Below are positions 57,064 to 64,000 of a stretch of DNA of 64,000 nucleotides, one piece after another. Positions within the stretch are counted from its first letter, which is position 1; each line of letters starts with the position of its first letter. The stretch is taken from positions 140,438,064 to 140,502,063 of the forward strand of contig CM040126.1 of the NCBI GenBank assembly GCA_022559845.1. Direction: 5' to 3'. Source of the DNA: Amorphophallus konjac. Lineage: Eukaryota; Streptophyta; Magnoliopsida; Alismatales; Araceae. Both the position numbers and the translations under genes were made by a program. Under the pieces are notes generated by a model. The model saw only the letters and a list, made by a program, of their open reading frames with translations. It had not been told where the DNA came from and did not search any database.

Positions 57064-58590
57064 TGTTGGGTATGTAATAGGATCTAGAGGGGGGTGAAAA
57101 GAACCTTTTATAAATAATGCCCAATCTAACAACTAATCCAATCACTCAAAGGAATGCACAGTAATGGAACACTGAGGTTCCCTGAGGATATGACAAATCG
57201 GACAGAAATGATACTCTATTCAAGTGCACATCGGATTCAACAAGAACACTTAGAAATACTTGAGTGAAACTTGGCTTCACTGGGAATTAGACTAATCACG
57301 GTTAAGAGCTAACTGGCTTGTGGAAATAAGTTGAAATATCAGTAGATAGAAAGATTAGCTGCACCTTTGAGCAGTGATCTATCGAACACGTGGATGTGTG
57401 TGAGCAATGTGTGTAGCATTGTGATCCACTTAATGTGTGTGTAATAATGTCAGCTTAAACAGTGAATGGGGATAGGAGAGAAGGATCAAACGCACAAATT
57501 TCATCCCACTGCATAGAGGGTTTTTAAGGTGGTTCAGTCTGCAATCTGCAGACCTACGTCCACCCCTCACCAATCTGGTGAGCCTTTACCACGCTGTAAA
57601 TGCAGCAATAGGGACAAGTTCCCTACAACCGCTGATACATAGCTTAACATGAGGACATACTCCTCATGCTGCTACTCGCAGCACCACACGGGGACAACGT
57701 CCTACATACACGCACACGCTGATACACAGCTTAACGGGGATGAACCCTACACACGTTGTAGAACTGCAACACTACACGGGGACAAGCCCCAAAATAAAGA
57801 CAAAACAAAAACAAAAACCCACTGCAAAGATGCAGCAGAACACGTGGATAACCCTCAACAGACAAACATGGCTGTACTGCAGCCAAAAACCACACCAGTC
57901 TTTAAAACAGAGCACTGGACAACACTACTATCAATACATCACAACACACTGAAAAATAGATATTGAGTTTTTAAAAGAAAAACCCAAAACAAAATGAGAG
58001 AAACCAAATGTAGCTTCAGAACAAAGTCTTGAAGCTGTTATGGCAGATCTGAAATCAGATCTGAAGAATACTCTTTAGGCTCAAGGCTCTCATCTTCTTT
58101 TCACCATTGGACTGGGCCGGGCCAGTTGTTGGGCTGCTCCTCTTTCTTCTTTTCTTTCTCTCAGATTTTCTTCTACAAAGCTCAGGCAGACTTTAACTCT
58201 CTCCCGCTCAAATCTTCTCCAGGGCAGCAATGGATGTTCTTCAGGCAATGGGTCCATATTTATAGAGGGAGAGGGCAGAAAGTTTTCCCTCCCAGAGCTG
58301 CATGCTGATAGGTCAAATATAAAATGAGGTTCTTTTTCCTAGAACCTTTTTAGGCCTATCCTCCGATTGGACCATGGCAAAAAGAAGAGCTTTGTCCCAA
58401 TTTCCTGATCTACTAGTATGCCAAGAGCTTTGACAAAAGTGAACTCTTTTGTCCAATGTAAAAATGAAGGTTTCTTATCCTTGGCCTTTTCAGGTCACTC
58501 TTTTGATTGGACCACAAGAAAAACCATCTAAAATACTATCTTGAGACCTTCTAGATGATAGAAATATAAGAGAGTGATCTAGAAGGGGGG
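57064..58590 (-). repeat. Second copia-like LTR copy
   Basis: Starts TGTTGGGTATGTAATAGGATC on plus, shares 57117-57455 with 55964-56305 and 57525-57570 with 2130-2200. Minus-strand TATA at 58256-58265. Its right part (58560-58590, GTGATCTAGAAGGGGGG) is a purine-rich stretch interrupted by element A. The repeated GGGGACAAG and AACACTACACGGGGAC motifs at 57610-57790 form an internal degenerate repeat. Confidence 0.65.
58256..58265 (-). promoter_or_regulatory. TATA box of copia-like LTR copy 2
   Basis: The minus strand reads CTATAAATATGG, in the position matching 2709-2717. Confidence 0.6.
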
Positions 58591-60658
58591 TGATGCGGGA
58601 CGGGACCACGGACACAACAAGCTCGAGATCGTCCCTTAACGAGGGAAGCGTCGGACGTGCACGGTTGAGAAACCGGCAAGAGCTAGGGTGGTCGGCTCGC
58701 ACTTTCGTGCCCGGATCGGGTCACGGGATGGTCTCGCTCACTCTCTCGCAGCAGCGGTGATATGAAATTATAGCAAGCTAGGTCCTAAAACATGCTCTCT
58801 AGCAGTGGCATAAACAAGCATATATGAAATAAGCGAAATGCCAAGTGTAGGAGCGAAGACGATACCTCCACGCACTCGGCGTGGGGACGACGGGCCCGGC
58901 CGAACTCGTGCTCCCGGGACGGTTAATACATGAATAGTACAGCAATGGAAATATGCCCACTCCACGCAGGGAGGTAAAGGGCGACACAACGGGGCCCGGG
59001 AGGACCGAAGACGGGTTGACGGGCGGCTTTCCGCGTAGCTTCGGCAGCACCCGAACTAGTAACGGTGGGGCCCACATGCTGTCCGGAGGGGCCGTGTGGG
59101 ACCCGGTGTCACCACTGTGGTGGGGACACTGGTGGAGGCGATCCCCGGGCTGGCGGCACGCTGGAACGTCGCCCGGAGGTCGGGCGGCTCCGATCGGCAC
59201 CCGTCGGGTTTGCTGTCCACGGGCTGGTTGCTGCTGTGTTGCAGCGCGCGCTCCGGCGAGAATGGGCGCTGCGATCAGCCCCGATATCGGATCGACACGA
59301 GACTGGCGCCCTTAGAAAGCTACCTTGAAGTTATTCAACCTAGGCCCAAAGATCTAGCCTGGATCTGCTCGGATCTTGACTTATAGAATTTTCAATCTTC
59401 TGTTGTACAGTAACCGAAGACTCAGGCCTGCAGAGGACTTGACTGTTGATTGCCTTTGACCATGATGTGGATGTCCGAATTCGAAGATGTGTTCTTCATC
59501 AAAGTTGTTAGAAATTGAGATGGGAGGATGGCAAAATTAGCTTGGACATGTTTGGATGTGTCTATGATTTTCTGTGATTTGTTCAGTGGACAAAGATCGG
59601 ATCTGGGATCTTGCTGAAAGTACTGTAACTCTGGTAGAACATGAATGTTGAAAAATAGGTAGAAGGATGATAAAAATTTAATAAAAATTGTGGTGGTAGG
59701 GGACGATGGACAGAACATACAGTTAAATTGGGAGTTCTAAAGAAAATCAAAATGGTGGTCGAAGGAGAAGAACTCAGGGCTACTGTCACTGTAGACAGTG
59801 ACAGAACAGATCTGAGATTGAGAGTTGAACGAAATGGAGAAAATATGAAACGGTGGCTTTTGAACCTGGAGTTTTTTTTGGAGAAAGGGATAGAAGATAG
59901 GAACCAACCCTCAAAATTTCAAGTCGATCAGAACTCGTGGCTGGCTTCAGGAATTCACGAACCACACCTCTGTCCAGCAGGACAGAAAAGCGAAGATGAT
60001 CCCGTGGCAGCTCGAAGGCGGCACGAACGGCGGCGGCGGCGGCACAGATGATCACCGGAGATAGAGGGGAGGGGATAGAAGATAGAAATCACTCTAGAAC
60101 TGGAGGTTGGAGGAGAGAAACCAGAGGGAGAGAGGAGGGGCTCAAGAACACTCTTGATTTTCTAACAATTTTCTCTTCATTTCTTCATTAATCTCTAATG
60201 ACACTATACATAGGCTTATATAGAAAATGACAAGGGATGGGGGGCTGATAATTTCGTGGGAAATATGTCATTTTCATCCCCCATGTGGTCAAAACTCAAA
60301 ATAAATAAATTACATATGAATGGGGCACTCCTTTGACTAGGTAGGTAAGGTAGGTGGCCTACCTTTGAAAGTTTAACCCCTTTGTCTCCCATGTGGTCAA
60401 TTAGCATTCAAACCTTCTAGATGGCCACTTAGGATGGTTGACCAGCCCCACATGGATGAGGTGGACCAATGGGGAAGGTGAGGGGCCCCCCTAGCTGGAC
60501 CTACTACACATTTGCACAAAAACCCACACAATCCAAGGGAATGACGCATTGGCTTACAAAGCCGTACAATTGCGCTTATACTTTCCCATGGATATAAAAA
60601 TAAACTAAAGGACACAAATGCAAAATAAAATGTACATGCTCGGCGTCGATTCCCATCA
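58591..60658 (-). repeat. 3' LTR of element A
   Basis: On minus it runs TGATGGGAATCG to CCCGCATCA, 2068 bases. TATA at 60215-60223 and the conserved hairpin at 58868-58884. Confidence 0.92.
60215..60223 (-). promoter_or_regulatory. TATA box of element A 3' LTR
   Basis: The minus strand reads CTATATAAG, as at 1427-1435. Confidence 0.6.
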
Positions 60659-60689
60659 ACTCTGCCCGGGTGGGAGGAACTCGACCCCG

Positions 60690-60970
60690 TCGAGTAGGGG
60701 TAAGGATGCTCGAATACTCCGGCGGATCCGTCACCGTGCCAAGTAACGCGGGTACGCTCCACTCCAAGTGACCGTCACCTGCTCATTCCATATATACTCG
60801 ATATGCACAAACTGCTGTGGGCTAAAGGTGGACACTCCGAGTGGGGTACTCTCAAAAGGGAAGGAAGCAGCTCGAAGACTCACTAGGAATCACTGCTGAG
60901 TCCCAATAGGTGACTGACCCGGGTATAGATGTAGAATCGACCCAATACTCATCAAGTGAGTCCACTCGCC
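60690..60970 (-). pseudogene. Integrase-tail and chromodomain relic of element A
   Basis: The minus strand reads SVTYWDSAVIPSES, then after a frame change EQVTVTWSGAYPRYLAR, matching DLVAYRDPAVIPIEP and EQVTVTRSGSYPRYLVRW of element C. The chromodomain is cut after LAR and runs into ACTCGACGGGGTCGAG and the polypurine tract. It is non-functional, but shows that A descends from a chromodomain-bearing element. Confidence 0.75.
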
Positions 60971-61088
60971 TCTTACTCATAAGAGAACGACAACGAGCTT
61001 GCACAAGACGCATGCAGACAAACAAACGACACACAAACCATGCAAACAAATCACTCAAAACAAAACCACACAAAGAAAAAGCACACTG

Positions 61089-62411
61089 TTAGTCCGACCC
61101 GTTCATGGGTGACGGCGGACCAGGACACCTGAATATGTGCCATGCATATACTAGATGTACACGATGGTTGATAGAAGGGAGGACTCCTAGACACCCTAAG
61201 ATGTACCACTCATGCATTGGTGACCGATGGGATTTGGGTGAAGAAGGGGTAGGAGATCCAAAACTACCCTCGTCATCATCCCTAGATGTAGAGACGGCTT
61301 GCCGAATAGACCGAGGGGTATGGGTGGAATAGTGAACTCCTTGGAAGAGGTGGAGGGAATGTGATAGCTCGGGAGCTTCACTAGTAGAGGGGTCAAAAGG
61401 GTCAAAGAAGGTATGACCCCGGGAGATGGGTTCCTCCATGACATGGTCCCAATCGTGAAATTCTTGAAGGTGTGAATGGTCACCTTCATCAGTCATAGTG
61501 AACGGGACGATGGTCATGTGAAGAAAATAAACTTCCTCCCTTGGGCAAAAGAGAATGAAGTCGGACTCGGCCGGCATCGGGAGGAGTCGAAGAATCTCCG
61601 TGGTGACACACCCCACGGTGCACACGGAGGTAATGGATCCTAAGGCCGGATGGGTGAAGCTAAGACTAGCGGGTTGGTCAAAGCCTCGGGCCAAAAGATG
61701 CGTCAACTCCCATTGTGAATCTAATCCCATAATGAGGTCATCCAAAGTATCGACATGGTGACTAGACCGAAAAGTTGTGTGGTAGGAGTTGACGGACACC
61801 AAAGGTAGGGTAGGATCCATAGACGGGTAAGGGAGTGGGACCAAGCCATCCTTGAGCCAACTAAGAAGCAGCTCGGCTATGTATAATGTACCCGTTAGAA
61901 ATACGGGTGGCTCGGGATGAGGTGGCTCCAAGCGCGAATCCGAAGGTGGAGTGGGCCGCTGGGGCTGGGTGGCTGGACATACGGGGTCCCTAAGGGTGAT
62001 CTTACCGGGTAGGTATGGTGGGCATAAGGTGCAAGTCCTCTTGTCCCAGTCAAGATTGGCCCTTCTCTCTCCTAACCACTTTTGCCCTAAAATGATGCAT
62101 GAACCAGCAAGTGTGCCGATCCTGCACCATGCACCATCGGTGTAGAGAACAGAGCCGATCCTCCTATAGAACTCAACACAAGCAAAATCACCATCGCGGA
62201 TAATCTCGCCTGTCTTGGAGAGAGACTCCACGATGTCAAGAGAAACCCAATTATCCGACTCCCTATTGGTGAAATGGAGTTCCGTTGTGGACCCGTTGGG
62301 TAGAGCGGCTTTCATAATGAGAGGGGCAAAACCAAAGGCTCGGTCCATGAGGACATTCATTTTGGCCACAAAAGTTGACCACTCGGACGTATGGTCTTGG
62401 GGATCGGCCAT
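61089..62411 (-). CDS. Non-canonical 440-residue ORF of element A: degenerate retropepsin-like plus shared unknown domain
   Basis: Intact ORF. I chose ATG 62411 (MADPQDHTSEW) because it fits the leader length of relatives; an upstream in-frame start at 62486 is possible. Residues 45-130 look like a retropepsin: NWVSLDIVESL aligns with the helix after the catalytic motif and IILGQKWL with the ILGxxWL strand, but the expected D-S/T-G reads NRES, so catalysis is unlikely. Residues 199-356 match 308-474 of the element B ORF (HTTFRS, QWELT, PALGSITSV, TEIL, DFI, PREE, EGD, FFDPFDP). The C-terminus has SPMHEWYILGC- and CPGPP-type motifs also seen in B. I do not recognise the shared domain. There are no RT, integrase or zinc motifs. 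Confidence 0.8.
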   Translation of the reverse strand: MADPQDHTSEWSTFVAKMNVLMDRAFGFAPLIMKAALPNGSTTELHFTNRESDNWVSLDIVESLSKTGEIIRDGDFACVEFYRRIGSVLYTDGAWCRIGTLAGSCIILGQKWLGERRANLDWDKRTCTLCPPYLPGKITLRDPVCPATQPQRPTPPSDSRLEPPHPEPPVFLTGTLYIAELLLSWLKDGLVPLPYPSMDPTLPLVSVNSYHTTFRSSHHVDTLDDLIMGLDSQWELTHLLARGFDQPASLSFTHPALGSITSVCTVGCVTTEILRLLPMPAESDFILFCPREEVYFLHMTIVPFTMTDEGDHSHLQEFHDWDHVMEEPISRGHTFFDPFDPSTSEAPELSHSLHLFQGVHYSTHTPRSIRQAVSTSRDDDEGSFGSPTPSSPKSHRSPMHEWYILGCLGVLPSINHRVHLVYAWHIFRCPGPPSPMNGSD

Positions 62412-62499
62412 GGGTAGTGGACATGGACATGCATACACACGGTGACAAGACACTAGACCGACTATGCAAGTTTGGAATGCATGCACACTAAGGACCCTA

Positions 62500-62640
62500 G
62501 ACGTAAACCAAGACTCGGTACGTGGCGGAGATAACCGATCCGAAGATCACTCGCACAAGTGTGCGGCCTTCCCGATAGGCGTGGCCTAACGTTCGGACAA
62601 CACCTTTTGATATACCGAGTAAAGGGATGTATGCGACCCA
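62500..62640 (-). other. 5' leader conserved between elements A and C
   Basis: On minus, AAAAGGTGTTGTCCGAACGT, CGCCTATCGGGAAGGCCGCA and AGTGATCTT blocks match 48385-48465 of element C with few changes. A conserved leader may contain packaging signals that let A use C-type proteins. Confidence 0.8.
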
Positions 62641-62758
62641 AAATGACTCTTTTTTGTTGTTTTAAAAATATGATGATCTTAGACTCGACGTAGACAATGA
62701 ATAATGACTAGACATAAATGACACTCTTTTTTTTTTTTGACACCCTAGACTCAAACTC

Positions 62759-62770
62759 GCTCTGATACCA
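62759..62770 (-). promoter_or_regulatory. Primer-binding site of element A
   Basis: The minus strand reads TGGTATCAGAGC, three bases after the LTR end. Confidence 0.92.
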
Positions 62771-62773
62771 AAT

Positions 62774-64000
62774 TGATGCGGGACGGGACCACGGACACAA
62801 CAAGCTCGAGATCGTCCCTTAACGAGGGAAGCATCGGACGTGCACGGTTGAGAAACCGGCAAGAGCTAGGGTGGTCGGCTCGCACTTTCGTGCCCGGATC
62901 GGGTCACGGGATGGTCTCGCTCACTCTCTCGCAGCAGCGGTGATATGAAATTATATCAAGCTAGGTCCTAAAACATGCTCTCTAGCAGTGACATAAACAA
63001 GCATATATGAAATAAGCGAAATGCCAAGTGTAGGAGCGAAGACGATACCTCCACGCACTCGGCGTGGGGACGACGGGCCCGGCCGAACTCGTGCTCCCGG
63101 GACGGTTAATACATGAATAGTACAACAATAGAAATATGCCCACTCCACGCAGGGAGGTAAAGGGCGACACAACGGGGCCCGGGAGGACCGAAGACGGGTT
63201 GACGGGCGGCTTTCCGCGTAGCTTCGGCAGCACCCGAACTAGTGACGATGGTGCCCACGTGCTGTCCGGAGGGGACGTGTGGGACCCGGTGTCACCACTA
63301 TGGTGGGGACACTGGTGGAGGCGATCCCCGGGCTGGCGGCACGCTGGAACGTCGCCCGGAGGTCGGGCGGCTCCGATCGGCACCCGTCGGGTTTGCTGTC
63401 CACGGGCTGGTTGCTGCTGTGTTGCAGCGCGCGCTCCGACGAGAATGGGCGCTGCGATCAGCCCCGATGTCGGATCGACACGAGACTGGCGCCGTTGGAA
63501 AGCTACCTTGAAGTTCTTCAACCTAGGCTCAAAGATCTGGCCTGGATCTGCTAGGATCTTGACTTATGGAATTTTCAATCTTCTGTTGTACAGTAACCGA
63601 AGACTCAGGCCTGCAGAGGACTTGACTGTTGATTGCCTTTGACCGTGATGTGGATGTCCAAATTCTAAGATATGTTCGTCATAAAAGTTGTTAGAAATTA
63701 AGATGGGAAGATGGAAAAATTGGTTTGGACATGTTTGGAGGTGTCTATGATTTTCTGTGATTTGTTCAGTGGACAAAGGTCGGATCTGGGATCTTGCTGA
63801 AAGTACTGTAGCTCCGGTAGAACATGAATTTTGAAAAATAGGTAGAAGGATGATAAAAATTTAATAAAAATTGTGGTGGTAGGGGACGATGGAAAGAACA
63901 CAAATTTAAATTTGGAGTTCTGAAGAAAATCAAAATGGTGGTCGAAGGAGAAGAACGCAAGGCTACTGTCACTGTAGACAGTGACAGAACAGATCTGAGA
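62774..64000 (-). repeat. 5' LTR of element A, partial
   Basis: Plus-strand TGATGCGGGACGGG at 62774 is the LTR end; similarity to 58591-60658 continues to the window edge. Hairpin at 63051-63067. Confidence 0.92.

Larger units (their letters stand above)
37230..58590 (-). mobile_element. Copia-like LTR sequence, split by two nested insertions
   Basis: The host LTR, read on plus, is TGTTGGGTATG (37230-37240), then TGTGTAATAGGATCTAGAGGG...AATGCC (45893-45946), then CCCAATTT... (55964 on). The uninterrupted version at 57064-57130 (TGTTGGGTATGTAATAGGATC ... AATGCCCAATC) proves the three pieces were one. The Tekay-like element sits after TATG and element C between two copies of AATGC. The LTR orientation is minus, shown by the PBS on its left (37216-37227) and TATA at 58256-58265. 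No copia protein is seen in the window. Boundaries of the second LTR copy (57064 to about 58590) are approximate. Confidence 0.7.
58591..64000 (-). mobile_element. Non-autonomous chromovirus-derived element A, right end outside window
   Basis: Minus orientation. The 3' LTR is 58591-60658; the 5' LTR starts at 62774 and runs off the window (about 1.2 of 2.07 kb visible). PBS at 62759-62770. The interior holds a non-canonical ORF (61089-62411) and an integrase-tail/chromodomain relic (60690-60970). The 5' leader (62500-62640) matches that of element C (48365-48490), showing a common origin. Gag, RT, RNase H and the integrase core are absent. Confidence 0.9.

Noticed and set aside
56422..57145. 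Arg/Glu/Gly-rich and Ser/Leu-rich ORFs in the purine tract
   Set aside because: Translations of simple GA repeats; no composition expected of a protein family.

Overview
This is nuclear DNA from a seed plant, probably a monocot. The only conventional host gene is a seven-exon MAD2 spindle-checkpoint gene (33721-35106). Its early exons are very G/C-rich at third codon positions and its late exons less so, a gradient common in monocots. Nearly everything else is LTR retrotransposon sequence, nested several layers deep. A 100-base run of N (35303-35402) marks an assembly gap just downstream of MAD2.

Layout. 1-1870: LTR of family A (minus strand), cut by the window edge. 1871-2778: remnant of a copia-like LTR. 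2779-5960: putative Tat-type LTR, leader and gag start (T1). 5961-12653: complete non-autonomous chromovirus-derived element B (plus), two ~2.0 kb LTRs around an unusual 584-residue ORF and an integrase-tail/chromodomain remnant. 12654-25395: 3' part of a second Tat element (T2): RT end, RNase H, second (archaeal-type) RNase H and integrase on plus; then two genes on the opposite strand, a plant-mobile-domain/coiled-coil gene of eight exons (16873-20463) and a DUF7745-like pseudogene (21202-22735); then its 3' LTR from 24041. 25396-32060: three further LTR-like blocks. 32061-35302: intergenic DNA and MAD2. 35403-37215: a Tat-type LTR (T3) with strong palindromes, a TATA box and an 89-bp minisatellite. 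37230-58590: copia-like LTR sequence (minus) interrupted by a Tekay-like element with 3.6 kb LTRs and only a broken gag (37241-45892), and by a full-length chromovirus, element C (45947-55963, target duplication AATGC). 58591-64000: element A (minus), running off the window.

How the parts relate. Elements A, B and C share PBS, polypurine tract, LTR terminus and an internal LTR hairpin. C keeps one uninterrupted gag-pol frame with ten premature stops and no frameshift. A and B have lost most of pol and instead carry ORFs that share a ~160-residue domain I do not recognise; in A it follows a retropepsin-like domain whose catalytic Asp appears to be lost. The second unusual theme is architectural: arrays of short imperfect palindromes, each family with its own sequence but often with GACGCC/GGCGTC-type cores, fill the LTRs, introns and untranslated DNA of several unrelated element families and are absent from their exons.
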